In this document: positions 1-10,298 of the stretch, in pieces
How positions within the stretch are numbered: the stretch's first letter is position 1
Layout: every line of letters begins with the position of its first letter
DNA from: Fluviibacter phosphoraccumulans
GTDB lineage: Bacteria > Pseudomonadota > Gammaproteobacteria > Burkholderiales > Rhodocyclaceae
Assembly: GCF_016110345.1 (NCBI RefSeq)
Contig: NZ_AP019011.1
Coordinates: forward strand, 1,054,001-1,118,000
Reading direction: 5' to 3'
Length of the DNA: 64,000 nt
Translations under genes and position numbers: made by a program
Notes under the pieces: generated by a model
Database searches by the model: none
Told to the model about the DNA's origin: nothing
Seen by the model: only the letters and a program-made list of their open reading frames with translations

Positions 1-2
1 GC

Positions 3-2978
3 GGCCTCATTGATCTGTTCCCGATGGGCAGCATGCTGCCGTTCCGGCTGGATCTGTTCGACAAAGAAATCGAAAGCATCAAAACCTTTGATGTCGACAC
101 CCAGCGTACGCTGTTTCCGGTGCCGGAAATCCAGCTGCTACCGGCGCGTGAATTTCCCACCGATGACCGCAGCCGCACCCTCTTCCGACAGCGCTTCCGC
201 GAAGTGTTTGAGGGCGACCCCGCTAAAACGGGCGTCTACCGTGATGTCTCGCAGGGCACACTCCCGGCCGGGATCGAGTATTACCTGCCGCTCTTCTTTG
301 AAGACAACGAAACCGCCACGCTCATCGATTACCTTTCCGGTGCGGATGCAACCAACCCGCCGCTGGTGGTCTTTACATCAGAGCTAAGCACACCGATTCA
401 GAGTTTCTGGCAGGAAGTGCGTTCGCGTTACACCTTCCACCAGGGAGAGAAGGAACGGCCGCTACTACCCCCAGAGTCCCTATTCCTGAATGAAGAAACC
501 TTCTTCACGGAAATCCAGCACACGCCACGCATACTGCTGGCCGCTGCCGAACCAAACGCTGAAAAAAATACCTTCCTGGATATTCCGGCGATTGGCCTGG
601 ACCGTCGCCGCGAAGACCCGCTGGAAGCGTTTCGTGCTTTCACGCAGCAACACGCCGGCAAAATCCTGGTCATGGCGGAAACAGCCGGCCGCCGGGAAAG
701 CATCCTGGCGCTCCTGCAGGAAGGTGGCTTTGCCGTCCATCCGGTTGAGTCGCTCAGCGCCGCACTAGACGCCGATGACACACTGCAGCTGCTGACGGGG
801 CCTTTGCATCAGGGCTTCGCTATCCCTGGCCTGGCTATTGTTACCGAAACAGAACTCTTTGCCGGGACACCTCGCCGTAAAAAACAATCGCGCAAAAAGG
901 CCAGTGCCGATAACTGGTTACGCGATCTCACCGAACTCCGCATTGGCGATCCGGTGGTGCATGAAACGCACGGTGTCGCGCGCTACCAGGGTTTAACTCA
1001 CCTGGACTTGGGTGATGGTGACACCGAGTTCATGGTGCTGGAGTTTGCGAACGAAGCCAAGCTCTATGTGCCCGTCGCGCAAATGCACCTGATCAGCCGC
1101 TATTCCGGTGGTGATCCGGATCATGCGCCCATTCACACACTGGGCAGCGGCCAGTGGGAAAAAGCCAAGCGCAAAGCCGCACTACAGGCCCGTGATACGG
1201 CAGCGGAATTACTGGCGCTCTATGCCGCCCGTGCTTCGCGCCAGGGACATGCCTTCCATTTTGATGAAAGCGACTACGAGCGCTTTGCCGATGGGTTCGG
1301 CTTTGAAGAAACCATCGATCAGGCCGTGGCCATTGATGCCGTCTTATCTGATATGCGTTCAGGCCAACCCATGGATCGTCTGGTCTGTGGCGATGTGGGC
1401 TTTGGTAAAACCGAAGTTGCCTTACGTGCCGCGTTTGCCGCAGTGGCCGGTGGCAAACAGGTCGCTGTCCTCTGCCCGACCACCCTGCTCTGTGAGCAAC
1501 ATGCCGAAAACTTCCGCAACCGTTTTGCCGATTGGCCGGTTAAAGTCGTTGAGCTATCCCGCTTCCGTTCCGCCAAAGAAAGTCAGGCTGCGCTCGATGA
1601 AATGGCCGATGGCCGCGCAGATATCGTTATCGGTACCCATCGCCTGATTCAGAACGACATCAAGTTTTCGCGGCTGGGGCTTCTGATCATTGATGAAGAA
1701 CACCGCTTCGGTGTCAAACAGAAAGAGCAACTCAAGGCATTGCGGGCCGAAGTGGATGTGCTGACGCTCACTGCTACGCCGATCCCCCGTACGCTGGCCA
1801 TGTCGCTGGAAGGCTTGCGTGACTTCTCGGTCATCGCCACGGCCCCGCAGAAGCGGCTGGCCATCAAAACCTTTGTCCACAACCTCTCCGACGGCATCAT
1901 CCGGGAGGCGGTACTACGCGAACTGAATCGTGGTGGCCAGGTTTACTTCCTACACAACGAAGTCGACACCATCGAGAACATGCGGGAACGTCTGACCAAA
2001 CTGGTGCCGGAAGCCAGCATCGTCATTGGCCACGGCCAGATGAACGAGCGAGAACTGGAACGCGTCATGCGTGATTTCACACAACAGCGCGCCAACGTGC
2101 TGCTCTGCACCACGATTATTGAAACAGGCATTGATAACCCGCACGCCAATACCATCCTGATCAATCGTGCCGATAAATTCGGCCTGGCGCAATTACACCA
2201 GCTGCGTGGTCGTGTCGGCCGCTCTCATCACCAGGCCTACGCTTACCTGATGGTGCAGGAAATGAAAGGCCTCACCAAAGCCGCCAAGCAACGCCTTGAA
2301 GCCATCCAGATGATGGAAGAGCTCGGTTCTGGCTTCTACCTGGCCATGCATGATCTGGAGATCCGCGGCGCCGGTGAAGTCCTGGGGGATTCGCAATCCG
2401 GTGAGATCCAGGAAGTGGGTTTTGCATTGTTCACCGAAATGCTCAACCGCGCCGTTAAAGCCATGAAGGCCGGCGAAACCCCGGATCTGAGCCAGCCCCT
2501 CGGCATCGGCACCGAGATCAACCTGCATGTCCCCGCCCTGCTACCGGATGCCTATTGTCCGGATGTGCACGAACGACTCAACCTCTACAAGCGCCTGGCT
2601 AACAGCGATGACGCCGAAGAGCTGACACTGATGCAGGAGGAACTGATTGATCGATTTGGCAGCATGCCCCCGCAAGCAGAATCCTTGATGGCCACGCACC
2701 AGGTACGTTTGCAGGCCAAGTACTGGGGCATGACCAAAGTGGATATGTCGCAGGATCAGATCGTCATTCAGTTCGGGCCACAGACACCGGCCGATCCGAT
2801 GACCCTGCTCTGGCTTATCCAGAACCGGCGCGACCTTAAATTGGCCGGTCAGGATAGAATTATCCTTTCACGCCATATGCCTTCTTTGTCCTTGCGCATC
2901 CAAGCCTTCCGCGAGCTTTGCAGCACACTGGAAAAGCCACCTGCCGCACTGGTCAAAGCCAGCAATAAAAGCAAATAA
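3..2978 (+). CDS. mfd: Transcription-repair coupling factor Mfd (5' end outside window)
   Basis: Mfd is a cytoplasmic ATP-driven DNA translocase that strips stalled RNA polymerase from lesions and recruits UvrA. The frame is already open at base 3 (GLIDLFPMGS), so about the first 150 residues of a roughly 1,150-residue family member are missing; the ATG at 24 is internal, not the start. Visible in order: the end of the UvrB-like domain; a CarD-like RNA-polymerase-interacting segment (about 920-1110, LRIGDPVVHETHG); Walker A GDVGFGKTE (about 1390-1415); the DEEH box IIDEEHRFG (about 1685-1710); TATPIPRT; a motif VI-like QLRGRVGRS; and the C-terminal regulatory domain. aroG follows after 39 bp on the same strand. 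Identification is certain; only the N-terminus is unseen. Confidence 0.97.
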   Translation, partial: GLIDLFPMGSMLPFRLDLFDKEIESIKTFDVDTQRTLFPVPEIQLLPAREFPTDDRSRTLFRQRFREVFEGDPAKTGVYRDVSQGTLPAGIEYYLPLFFEDNETATLIDYLSGADATNPPLVVFTSELSTPIQSFWQEVRSRYTFHQGEKERPLLPPESLFLNEETFFTEIQHTPRILLAAAEPNAEKNTFLDIPAIGLDRRREDPLEAFRAFTQQHAGKILVMAETAGRRESILALLQEGGFAVHPVESLSAALDADDTLQLLTGPLHQGFAIPGLAIVTETELFAGTPRRKKQSRKKASADNWLRDLTELRIGDPVVHETHGVARYQGLTHLDLGDGDTEFMVLEFANEAKLYVPVAQMHLISRYSGGDPDHAPIHTLGSGQWEKAKRKAALQARDTAAELLALYAARASRQGHAFHFDESDYERFADGFGFEETIDQAVAIDAVLSDMRSGQPMDRLVCGDVGFGKTEVALRAAFAAVAGGKQVAVLCPTTLLCEQHAENFRNRFADWPVKVVELSRFRSAKESQAALDEMADGRADIVIGTHRLIQNDIKFSRLGLLIIDEEHRFGVKQKEQLKALRAEVDVLTLTATPIPRTLAMSLEGLRDFSVIATAPQKRLAIKTFVHNLSDGIIREAVLRELNRGGQVYFLHNEVDTIENMRERLTKLVPEASIVIGHGQMNERELERVMRDFTQQRANVLLCTTIIETGIDNPHANTILINRADKFGLAQLHQLRGRVGRSHHQAYAYLMVQEMKGLTKAAKQRLEAIQMMEELGSGFYLAMHDLEIRGAGEVLGDSQSGEIQEVGFALFTEMLNRAVKAMKAGETPDLSQPLGIGTEINLHVPALLPDAYCPDVHERLNLYKRLANSDDAEELTLMQEELIDRFGSMPPQAESLMATHQVRLQAKYWGMTKVDMSQDQIVIQFGPQTPADPMTLLWLIQNRRDLKLAGQDRIILSRHMPSLSLRIQAFRELCSTLEKPPAALVKASNKSK

Positions 2979-3017
2979 GCCCAATAGGCCAAACAACGCA
3001 CGCCCGGAATTTTTATC

Positions 3018-4100
3018 ATGACCCAGAGCAACCAACAGCCCATTAGCAACCTGCACATTGCGGCTTTTGATCCGATGCCAACGCCAGAGGCCATCCAGGC
3101 ACAACTCCCGCTCAGCGCTAAAGCGGAAGCAACCGTTTCTCAAGGTCGTGCTGCACTGATCAACATCCTTGATCATAAGGATCCACGGCCATTTGTAGTG
3201 GTCGGCCCCTGCTCGATTCATGATCCGGTCGCCGGACTGGATTACGCCCGTCGCCTGAAGGCGCTGGCTGATGATGTATCTGATGCGCTGATGATTGTGA
3301 TGCGTGTTTATTTTGAAAAACCACGCACCACCGTCGGCTGGAAAGGCTACATCAACGACCCGGATATGGATGACAGCTTCAAGGTCGATGCCGGCATGGC
3401 CAAGGCCCGCGAATTTCTGCTCGCCGTCAACGAACTCGGCTTACCTGCCGGTACCGAAGCGCTAGATCCGATTTCACCGCAGTATCTGGGTGACCTGATC
3501 GCCTGGAATGCTATCGGCGCACGCACTACCGAATCACAGACGCACCGCGAAATGTCTTCGGGGCTATCGACCCCTGTCGGCTTTAAAAACGGCACCAACG
3601 GGGATCTCACCATTGCCATTAACGCCATTCTCTCGGCCAGCCGGCCGCATAGCTTCCTGGGTATCAATAGCGATGGCCGCGTGGCTATCGTGCGCACCAA
3701 GGGCAACCCTTACGGCCATATCGTCCTGCGCGGTGGCGATGGCCGCCCGAATTACGACACCGTATCGGTCACGCTGGCCGAAAATGCGATGACCAAAGCC
3801 AAACTGCTACCGAATGTGATCGTTGACTGCTCACATGCCAACAGCAACAAGAACCCCGAATTGCAGCCGCTGGTGATGGCTGATGTGATTGGTCAGATCG
3901 TCGCGGGCAACAAGAACATCACCGGCCTGATGATCGAATCCAATCTGATCGCTGGCAATCAGCCGATCCTGGCCGACCGCAGCCAGATGACCTACGGCTG
4001 TTCGGTAACGGATGGCTGCGTCAACTGGGATACCACCGAGCAGATGATCCGTGAAGCTGCTGATCGCCTGCGACCGATTCTCGCCAACCGCTTAGGCTAA
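3018..4100 (+). CDS. aroG: 3-deoxy-7-phosphoheptulonate synthase, class I (AroG type)
   Basis: This enzyme condenses phosphoenolpyruvate and erythrose 4-phosphate, the first step of the shikimate pathway. At 360 residues it has the usual length of the class I AroF/G/H family. Visible motifs are GPCSIHDP (about residues 63-70), MRVYFEKPRTTVGWKG (near 100), GARTTESQ, GFKNGTNG and CSHANSNK (about 270), which supply substrate-binding and metal-binding residues. The start ATG lies 39 bp after mfd, and serB begins 5 bp after its stop, so aroG and serB are probably co-transcribed. Which aromatic amino acid feeds back on it cannot be read from the sequence, so the paralogue label AroG is a family-level choice. 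Confidence 0.93.
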   Translation: MTQSNQQPISNLHIAAFDPMPTPEAIQAQLPLSAKAEATVSQGRAALINILDHKDPRPFVVVGPCSIHDPVAGLDYARRLKALADDVSDALMIVMRVYFEKPRTTVGWKGYINDPDMDDSFKVDAGMAKAREFLLAVNELGLPAGTEALDPISPQYLGDLIAWNAIGARTTESQTHREMSSGLSTPVGFKNGTNGDLTIAINAILSASRPHSFLGINSDGRVAIVRTKGNPYGHIVLRGGDGRPNYDTVSVTLAENAMTKAKLLPNVIVDCSHANSNKNPELQPLVMADVIGQIVAGNKNITGLMIESNLIAGNQPILADRSQMTYGCSVTDGCVNWDTTEQMIREAADRLRPILANRLG

Positions 4101-4105
4101 GCATC

Positions 4106-4951
4106 ATGTTCGATCTCGTTGTTTATGGCGGTCCGGTGCCGACTTATCTGATTGAAGCCATTCAGTCAGCCCTGAAGCCTGGCGCAGTGAAACCGCAGGC
4201 CATGCAGGCGGTTCGCTTTACCGACATCGATAGCCAGGAACTTTCTGACGCACTACGTCAGAGCCTGCACAATGAGCAGCTGGACTGGGCTGTGGTGCCT
4301 GCGGGACGCAGCCTGAAAGATTTCAAGCTCGTGGTGTTCGACATGGACTCCACGCTGATCAACATCGAGTGTATTGACGAGCTGGCCGATTTTGCCGGCC
4401 GCAAAGCCGAAGTGTCGGCGATTACCGAAGCGGCTATGCGTGGTGAACTGGATTACCGGGAAAGCCTTAAAAAACGTGTCGCCATTCTTGAGGGGCTGAA
4501 TGCGCAGGTATTGGCCCGGGTCTTTTCCGAGCGCCTGCTGTTGAATCCTGGTGCCCGTGAACTGCTCGAAGCCCTACAAGCCGCTAACATTCATACGGCT
4601 TTGCTATCCGGTGGCTTTACCTATTTCACCGAGCGACTCCGCATTGAGCTGGGTCTGGACTTCGCCACATCCAACGAACTGGAAATCGTTAGCGGCAAAC
4701 TGACCGGGAAAGTCGTTGGCGAGATTGTGGATGCCCAGGCCAAGGCCGATATGCTGCTGAGTCTGAGCAATGAATTCGGGTTAACGCAGGATCAGGTCAT
4801 GGCTGTGGGTGATGGTGCCAACGATCTACTGATGATGGCCGCCGCCGGCACCTCGGTTGCCTATCATGCCAAGCCAGCAACACAGGCAAAAGCCACCCAC
4901 GCCATTAATCATGGCGGCCTGGATAGCATCCTGACGCTTTACCCTGCCTGA
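4106..4951 (+). CDS. serB: Phosphoserine phosphatase SerB
   Basis: SerB hydrolyses O-phosphoserine to serine, the last step of serine biosynthesis. It is a HAD-superfamily hydrolase of 281 residues. The catalytic DMDST motif is at residues 79-83 with nucleophile D79 and acid D81; the SGGFTYFT segment supplies the motif II serine; and VGDGANDLLMM (about 233-243) is the Mg-binding motif IV. An N-terminal segment of about 70 residues precedes the HAD domain, as in the longer bacterial SerB forms. It starts 5 bp after aroG and ends just before a strong hairpin that separates it from the convergent DUF2789 gene. Confidence 0.94.
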   Translation: MFDLVVYGGPVPTYLIEAIQSALKPGAVKPQAMQAVRFTDIDSQELSDALRQSLHNEQLDWAVVPAGRSLKDFKLVVFDMDSTLINIECIDELADFAGRKAEVSAITEAAMRGELDYRESLKKRVAILEGLNAQVLARVFSERLLLNPGARELLEALQAANIHTALLSGGFTYFTERLRIELGLDFATSNELEIVSGKLTGKVVGEIVDAQAKADMLLSLSNEFGLTQDQVMAVGDGANDLLMMAAAGTSVAYHAKPATQAKATHAINHGGLDSILTLYPA

Positions 4952-4960
4952 ATCGCTCTA

Positions 4961-4982
4961 AAACCCGGCTTAAACCGGGTTT
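4961..4982. terminator. Bidirectional hairpin between serB and the isc-side operon
   Basis: An 8-bp perfect stem AAACCCGG/CCGGGTTT (4961-4968 with 4975-4982) encloses a 6-base loop. It sits 9 bp after the serB stop. The last codons and the stop (4970-4972) of the opposite-strand DUF2789 gene lie inside it. It is followed by TCTT on the plus strand and preceded by a TTTTAGAG complement on the minus strand, so it could terminate both converging units. Confidence 0.7.
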
Positions 4983-5209
4983 CTTAAACGGGCGTTGAGC
5001 TCGTCGACGACTTCCGCCCAATCCGCATCATCTTCAATCTCTTCTGACAGAAAAGTTGCCTGCGAAGCCGTCCAGAAAGGGGCTTCATGCAGCAGACAAT
5101 AATCCGGCAACGGCCGGTGATGCTCGATAAAGGCATCAACCTCATCGGTGGTATTAGGCAGACCCAGCTGGGCAAACAGACTATTGATCGAATGAATCGG
5201 GGTGTCCAT
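4970..5209 (-). CDS. DUF2789 family protein
   Basis: A 79-residue cytoplasmic protein starting MDTPIHSINSLFAQLGLP and containing the DUF2789 signature of an acidic, alpha-helical small protein (PFWTASQATFLSEEI, DDADWAEVVDELNARL). No function is established for the family. An upstream in-frame start at 5233 is possible, but the ATG at 5209 has an ideal Shine-Dalgarno (AAGGAGGT, 6-7 bases upstream) and matches the usual family N-terminus, so it was chosen. The gene lies at the end of the isc cluster, 51 bp after iscX, and may be read through from it. Its stop codon is inside the terminator hairpin shared with serB. Confidence 0.82.
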   Translation of the reverse strand: MDTPIHSINSLFAQLGLPNTTDEVDAFIEHHRPLPDYCLLHEAPFWTASQATFLSEEIEDDADWAEVVDELNARLRNPV

Positions 5210-5260
5210 AAAACCTCCTTCACGTTTACACATGCGGCACCTTGAAATGGCGCAACAGGT

Positions 5261-5458
5261 TTATCGCTCGTCGATCCAGGTTTGCTGAATCGCTTCCAAT
5301 ATACGCTCACCGCAACGGTTTGGATCATCCTCGAATTCAGGCAGCGCCATCACCCATTGCATCAGATCCACGAAATTGATCTGGGTTGGGTCCTGATCCG
5401 GGTGCGCCTCAATCAGGGCTTCCGCAATATCCAGGGTATCTGTCCATTTCAGTGTCAT
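5261..5458 (-). CDS. iscX: Fe-S assembly protein IscX
   Basis: A 65-residue acidic protein typical of IscX (YfhJ), which binds IscS and modulates sulfur delivery for Fe-S cluster assembly. It is recognised from the opening LKWTDTLDIAEALIEAHPD, the central LMQWVMALPEFEDDP and the ending ILEAIQQTWIDE, the IscX fold core with its conserved acidic surface. It starts 3 bp after the fdx stop and is the usual last member of the isc operon. Length is normal for the family. Confidence 0.93.
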   Translation of the reverse strand: MTLKWTDTLDIAEALIEAHPDQDPTQINFVDLMQWVMALPEFEDDPNRCGERILEAIQQTWIDER

Positions 5459-5461
5459 GAC

Positions 5462-5803
5462 TTACCTCTTGCCCTCGCGGGTCATATTGATCGAGTACTT
5501 CGGAATTTCGATCACCAGGGGTGTTTCAGCCACAATCGCCTGACAGGAAAGGCGTGACTCTGGCTCCAGGCCCCAGGCCTTATCCAGCAGATCCTCTTCC
5601 AGCTCTTCTGGCGCGTTTAATGAGTTGTAGCCCTCACGCACAACCACATGACAGGTGGTACAGGCGCATGAGCACTCACAGGCATGCTCGATCTCAATGC
5701 CATTATTCAGCAAGACTTCGCAAATTGACTCACCCACCGGGGCCTCAAGCACCACGCCATCCGGGCAGTAGTCACTGTTTGGCAGTACGATCAATTGCGT
5801 CAT
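5462..5803 (-). CDS. fdx: [2Fe-2S] ferredoxin, ISC type
   Basis: A 113-residue adrenodoxin-like ferredoxin that supplies electrons for Fe-S cluster assembly. The ligand cysteines C42, C48, C51 and C87 are all present in the [13 protein letters not shown] and RLSCQA contexts. Two further cysteines, C44 and C46, fall inside the loop. Its ATG overlaps the hscA stop (ATGA, 4 bp), so translation is probably coupled. It belongs to the isc operon between hscA and iscX. Confidence 0.95.
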   Translation of the reverse strand: MTQLIVLPNSDYCPDGVVLEAPVGESICEVLLNNGIEIEHACECSCACTTCHVVVREGYNSLNAPEELEEDLLDKAWGLEPESRLSCQAIVAETPLVIEIPKYSINMTREGKR

Positions 5804-7722
5804 TTCTTTTCCTTAACCGGTGCGTTGGCTGTCTGGTGCAGGTCTTGAATCGCCTCTTCCACCGAGTCAATCGATTTGCCCGCCAGGGCGCGATTAACAG
5901 CCTGATTCATACGACGTCCCGCAAATTCCTTGCAGTCCGCATCCAGATCATCCATGGCAATCGTAATCTGACGACGGTTGCCCGACAAGCTGGCCGTTTG
6001 CAGTTTGACGATGTCCGACTCGATGAGCTGGAATTCATTTTCATTTAACAGGTGACGGTCTTCAGCCAGGGCCGAGCGTACCGCCTCGATCAAACGCTGC
6101 GCATCGACCTGGGTTTCCTTCAGTGCACGGGTCTGCGCATCATCACGGGCGTGATCCACAGAGGCTTTGAGCATGCCGGTAATCTGGTCGTCTGACAGGC
6201 CATAAGAGGGCTTGACTTCTACATGCGCCTCAACGCCCGTAGTCTGTTCACGCGCAGTCACCGAGAGCAATCCATCAGCATCCACCTGGAAGGTCACACG
6301 AATGCGGGCAGCGCCGGCTACCATCGGTGGAATGCCTCGCAACTCAAAGCGGGCTAACGAACGACAATCATCTACCAGCTCACGCTCCCCCTGAACCACA
6401 TGCACCATCATGGCCGTCTGGCCATCACGGTAGGTCGTAAATTCCTGCGCGCGCGCCACGGGCAGGGTTGAATTCCGGGGAATCACCTTCTCAACCAGGC
6501 CACCCATCGTTTCCAGACCCAGTGACAGCGGAATCACGTCTAACAGTAGCCAGTCTTCACCTGGCGCACGGTTACCCGCCAGCAGATTCGCCTGGATGGC
6601 GGCGCCCAGCGCCACTACTTTGTCAGGATCCAGATTGTTAAGCGGTTCCTGTTTGAAGAACTCACCCACCGCCCGTTGAATCAGCGGAATGCGGGTTGCA
6701 CCACCCACCATCACCACGCCCTGGATATCTTCCGGACGCAGACCGGCATCGCGTAGCGTTTTCTTAACAGGCTGTAGCGTTTTCGAAACCAGCATCTGGC
6801 TGATTTCGGCAAAAGTGGCCATGTCGATCGTGACATCCAGCACTTCACCCGAGGCCAGACGCGCGGTGATCGGCGCTTCAGGATGCGTTGATAAATACTC
6901 TTTGGCTTCACGTGAGCGCAGCAACAGCAACGCCGTATCTTCAATCGTCGGGGGTGATTTAAGTTTGGCCTGATCCAGCACCCAGCAGTAGATGCGGCGG
7001 TCAAAGTCATCACCACCCAGCGCAGAATCGCCACCGGTGGCCAGTACTTCGAATACACCGCGCGTCAGACGCAGGATTGAAATATCAAAGGTGCCGCCAC
7101 CCAGATCGTAAACCGCGTAAACGCCCTCGGACGAGTTATCCAGCCCGTAAGCAACAGCCGCCGCTGTGGGTTCGTTCAGCAGGCGGAGTACATTCAAACC
7201 CGCCAGGCGAGCTGCATCCTTGGTCGCCTGACGTTGCGCATCATCAAAATAGGCCGGTACGGTAATCACCGCACCCACGATGTCCTGCTTGAGTGTTTGC
7301 TGGGCACGGTCATTCAATACGCGCAAAATCTCGGCAGATACCTCTACCGGCGTTTTCACGCCCTGACGGGTTTTCACGCTGACCATGCCGGGGTTATCAA
7401 CCAGATCGAGCGGCAAATTCTCGCGGTGCTCGATATCCGTTAACGAGCGCCCCATCAGGCGCTTCACCGAGGCAATTGTATTCTTGGGATCTTTAGCGAT
7501 GGCCTTGAGCGCATCGTAGCCCACCAGCACCGAGCCATCTTCCTGATAACGCACAACGGAAGGCACCAACGCCCTGCCCTCGGCATCATTCATCACATGC
7601 GACATACCCTGGCGCACACTGGCCACCAGAGAATTGGTCGTGCCTAGATCGATACCAATGGCATGACGTGTCTCATGGGGTAAGGGGCTCTGCCCGGGTT
7701 CGGCGATTTGCAGTAGTGCCAT
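5800..7722 (-). CDS. hscA: Fe-S assembly chaperone HscA (Hsp70 family)
   Basis: A specialised Hsp70 of 640 residues that, with co-chaperone HscB, drives cluster transfer from IscU by binding its LPPVK motif. The N-terminal ATPase domain shows [13 protein letters not shown], the phosphate-loop [12 protein letters not shown] and [13 protein letters not shown]. The substrate-binding domain follows from about residue 390 ([14 protein letters not shown]), then a helical lid without the acidic EEVD-like tail of DnaK. It ends inside the fdx start codon and begins 30 bp after hscB. The rather short N-terminal leader before GIDLGTT and the position in the operon favour HscA over DnaK. Confidence 0.96.
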   Translation of the reverse strand: MALLQIAEPGQSPLPHETRHAIGIDLGTTNSLVASVRQGMSHVMNDAEGRALVPSVVRYQEDGSVLVGYDALKAIAKDPKNTIASVKRLMGRSLTDIEHRENLPLDLVDNPGMVSVKTRQGVKTPVEVSAEILRVLNDRAQQTLKQDIVGAVITVPAYFDDAQRQATKDAARLAGLNVLRLLNEPTAAAVAYGLDNSSEGVYAVYDLGGGTFDISILRLTRGVFEVLATGGDSALGGDDFDRRIYCWVLDQAKLKSPPTIEDTALLLLRSREAKEYLSTHPEAPITARLASGEVLDVTIDMATFAEISQMLVSKTLQPVKKTLRDAGLRPEDIQGVVMVGGATRIPLIQRAVGEFFKQEPLNNLDPDKVVALGAAIQANLLAGNRAPGEDWLLLDVIPLSLGLETMGGLVEKVIPRNSTLPVARAQEFTTYRDGQTAMMVHVVQGERELVDDCRSLARFELRGIPPMVAGAARIRVTFQVDADGLLSVTAREQTTGVEAHVEVKPSYGLSDDQITGMLKASVDHARDDAQTRALKETQVDAQRLIEAVRSALAEDRHLLNENEFQLIESDIVKLQTASLSGNRRQITIAMDDLDADCKEFAGRRMNQAVNRALAGKSIDSVEEAIQDLHQTANAPVKEKK

Positions 7723-7752
7723 AGGATCAACAACAGTATTTGAGAGTAAAGG

Positions 7753-8325
7753 TTAAAGATCTTCTAGCGCAAACACTGCGTCTTCGATCTCTTCCCGTAA
7801 TTTTTCCAGAAACATCAGGCGGCGCACACCCTCAACTGCATCATGTGCACGATTTTCCTGATCCAGCATCACTGAAAGATCGCTATAGGCATCGCGAATA
7901 TCATCAGCAATTTCAGCCTGCAGGCGTTCCAGCTCGGCAAGATTTTTTTCGCCACGCGCATCTGCTACCTGCTCACGCCACATCATCTGGCTCATGAGAA
8001 AGTCTGGCGACATGGCCGTGTTTGATTCCGCACCGATATCGACACCCGCCTGCTCAAGCAGATACGTGGCGCGCTTTAAAGGTGAGCGCAAGGTTTGATA
8101 AGCCGCATTGATCTGGGTGGCCAGCATCATCGAAGCGCGTCGGGCGGCATCATCAGCTGCGGCAAAGCGGTCCGGATGCACTTCCCGTTGAAGCTCGCGA
8201 AAACGCGCATCCAGGGCAAGCGTATCCAGCTCGAAACGCTTGGGTAAACCCAGCAACGTAAAAAAGTCTGCACCGAGCAGATCTGCCGTTATGGCAACAC
8301 CGGGCGCAGCTTTTACATCAGACAT
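7753..8325 (-). CDS. hscB: Fe-S assembly J-domain co-chaperone HscB
   Basis: HscB is the J-domain partner of HscA that delivers IscU to it. The protein has about 190 residues, with an N-terminal J domain containing HPD at about residues 50-52 ([11 protein letters not shown]) and a C-terminal three-helix IscU-binding domain ([15 protein letters not shown] onward). The ATG at 8325 (MSDVKAAP) is taken as the start; it lies a few bases inside the end of iscA, giving a short overlap. A longer reading from 8346 would extend further into iscA and adds residues not seen in the family. Confidence 0.93.
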   Translation of the reverse strand: MSDVKAAPGVAITADLLGADFFTLLGLPKRFELDTLALDARFRELQREVHPDRFAAADDAARRASMMLATQINAAYQTLRSPLKRATYLLEQAGVDIGAESNTAMSPDFLMSQMMWREQVADARGEKNLAELERLQAEIADDIRDAYSDLSVMLDQENRAHDAVEGVRRLMFLEKLREEIEDAVFALEDL

Positions 8326-8641
8326 GGAACGACTCGCCGCAACCACACTCGTCCTTGACGTTCGGATTGTTGAACTTGAAGCCTTCGTTCAGGCCCTCAC
8401 GTACAAAGTCCAGTTCAGTGCCATCCAGATAAGCCAGGCTCTTCGGATCGACCACAATCTTGACGCCATGCGATTCGAAGACCGAATCATCATCAGCCAG
8501 ATCGTCCACATATTCCAGACGGTAAGCCATACCCGAGCAGCCGGCAGTGCGCACGCCCAGGCGCAGGCCTACGCCCTTGCCCCGTTGTGCCAGTGCCTTC
8601 CCCACGTGGGTAGCGGCACGTTCAGTCATGGTCACGCTCAT
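8318..8641 (-). CDS. iscA: Iron-sulfur assembly protein IscA
   Basis: A-type Fe-S carrier of 107 residues that accepts or donates clusters during maturation of apo-proteins. The three conserved ligand cysteines are C35 ([10 protein letters not shown]), C99 and C101 (DECGCGESF). The ATG at 8641 ([10 protein letters not shown]) is chosen because GGAGAG lies a proper distance upstream and the protein then has the standard family length; the frame is open further upstream into iscU. It follows iscU by 13 bp and overlaps hscB slightly. Confidence 0.94.
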   Translation of the reverse strand: MSVTMTERAATHVGKALAQRGKGVGLRLGVRTAGCSGMAYRLEYVDDLADDDSVFESHGVKIVVDPKSLAYLDGTELDFVREGLNEGFKFNNPNVKDECGCGESFHV

Positions 8642-8654
8642 CGTGCTCTCCTTT

Positions 8655-9038
8655 TCAGGATTCCTGTTTCTTCTTATAGTCAGCAACCGCTGCCTTGATC
8701 GCATCTTCAGCCAGAATCGAGCAGTGGATTTTCACCGGTGGCAAAGCCAGTTCTTCAGCAATCGCCGTGTTCTTGATTTCCAGCGCTTCATCCAGATTCT
8801 TGCCCTTGACCCATTCGGTCACCAGCGAGCTGGAAGCAATGGCCGAACCGCAGCCATAGGTTTTGAACTTGGCGTCTTCAATCACGCCTTCCTTGTTCAC
8901 CTTGATCTGCAGCTTCATCACATCGCCACAGGCGGGTGCGCCGACCATGCCGGTGCCAACGCCCGCTTCTTCCTTGTCGAAAGAACCGACGTTGCGGGGA
9001 TTTTCGTAGTGGTCAATGACCTTAACGCTATATGCCAT
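8655..9038 (-). CDS. iscU: Fe-S cluster scaffold IscU
   Basis: The scaffold on which IscS-derived sulfur and iron are assembled into [2Fe-2S] clusters. The 127-residue protein has all known functional residues: C37, D39, C63, H105 and C106, and the HscA-recognition motif LPPVK at about 99-103. It lies 30 bp after iscS and 13 bp before iscA. There is a Shine-Dalgarno-like AAGGAGTCTC just upstream of its ATG. Confidence 0.97.
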   Translation of the reverse strand: MAYSVKVIDHYENPRNVGSFDKEEAGVGTGMVGAPACGDVMKLQIKVNKEGVIEDAKFKTYGCGSAIASSSLVTEWVKGKNLDEALEIKNTAIAEELALPPVKIHCSILAEDAIKAAVADYKKKQES

Positions 9039-9068
9039 GAGAGACTCCTTTGAATAAGATCGGGTGCG

Positions 9069-10277
9069 TTAGTGCGCAGCCCATTGAACCGTGTTGAGAT
9101 CAATACCTTCCTGAACCATCTCCCAGAGCGGAGACATTTCACGCAGGCGTCCGATTTGTTTATGCAGCAGATCAACCGTGTAATCGATCTCTTCTTCCGT
9201 GGTGAAACGGCCTATCGAAAAACGGATGGATGAATGTGCCAGCTCGTCCGTCAAGCCGAGTGCACGCAGTACATAAGAAGGTTCCAGTGATGCAGAGGTA
9301 CAAGCTGATCCAGAAGAGACCGCGATATCACGCACGGCCATAATCATCGATTCACCCTCGACATAGGCAAAGCTCAAATTCAGATTGTGCGGCACGCGGT
9401 GCGCCAGATCACCATTCACATAAATCTCTGGCATGTCTGACAAACCTTTTAGCAAGCGGTCACGCAGCGCCGTAATACGCTTGTTCTCTTCGTGCATTTC
9501 CAGACGGGCAAGACGGAAAGCTTCTCCCATGCCAACAATCATGAAAGTCGCCAAAGTGCCTGAGCGCATGCCGCGCTCATGGCCACCACCATGCATCTGG
9601 GCTTCCAGGCGCACGCGTGGTTTACGACGTACGTACAACGCACCGATGCCTTTAGGGCCATAAGTCTTGTGCGCCGAAAAGCTCATTAGATCGACCTTCA
9701 GCTTCGAGAGATCGATATCAATCTTGCCCGTTGCCTGAGCGGCATCGACATGGAACAGAATACCCTTGCTACGTAGCAACTCACCGATCTCGGCAATCGG
9801 CTGAACCACACCGATTTCATTATTCACCGCCATGATCGACACCAGAATCGTATCGGGGCGTAGTGCAGCTTCTAGCGCAGCCATATCGACCAGACCATTT
9901 GGCAGCACATCGAGGTAGGTAACTTCGAAACCCTGGCGCTCTAGCTCACGCATCGTATCCAGCACCGCCTTGTGCTCGGTTTTCAGGGTAATGAGGTGCT
10001 TGCCTTTACCCTGATAAAAGTTGGCAGCGCCCTTGATCGCCAGATTGTTGGCTTCCGTCGCACCTGAAGTCCAGACAATCTCTTTAGGGTCAGCATGCAC
10101 GAGCGCAGCGACTTCATTACGTGCATTCTCGACGGCCGCCTCCGCGTCCCAACCGTACTGGTGTGAACGCGATGCAGGATTACCGAACTTCTCGGTCAGG
10201 TAAGGCATCATGGCCTCGACCACACGCGGGTCGATTGGGGTGGTTGCCGAATAATCCAGATAGATTGGGAACTTCAT
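9069..10277 (-). CDS. iscS: Cysteine desulfurase IscS
   Basis: A PLP enzyme that abstracts sulfur from cysteine as a persulfide and hands it to IscU, TusA and other acceptors. It has about 402 residues. It opens [20 protein letters not shown], has the PLP lysine in [12 protein letters not shown] and the catalytic cysteine in [14 protein letters not shown], and ends [13 protein letters not shown], the IscU-docking tail typical of true IscS. Two adjacent ATGs at 10280 and 10277 follow GGAG; the second gives the family-standard N-terminus. It lies 21 bp after a second desulfurase gene. Confidence 0.96.
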   Translation of the reverse strand: MKFPIYLDYSATTPIDPRVVEAMMPYLTEKFGNPASRSHQYGWDAEAAVENARNEVAALVHADPKEIVWTSGATEANNLAIKGAANFYQGKGKHLITLKTEHKAVLDTMRELERQGFEVTYLDVLPNGLVDMAALEAALRPDTILVSIMAVNNEIGVVQPIAEIGELLRSKGILFHVDAAQATGKIDIDLSKLKVDLMSFSAHKTYGPKGIGALYVRRKPRVRLEAQMHGGGHERGMRSGTLATFMIVGMGEAFRLARLEMHEENKRITALRDRLLKGLSDMPEIYVNGDLAHRVPHNLNLSFAYVEGESMIMAVRDIAVSSGSACTSASLEPSYVLRALGLTDELAHSSIRFSIGRFTTEEEIDYTVDLLHKQIGRLREMSPLWEMVQEGIDLNTVQWAAH

Positions 10278-10298
10278 CATTAACTCCACAGAAAACTG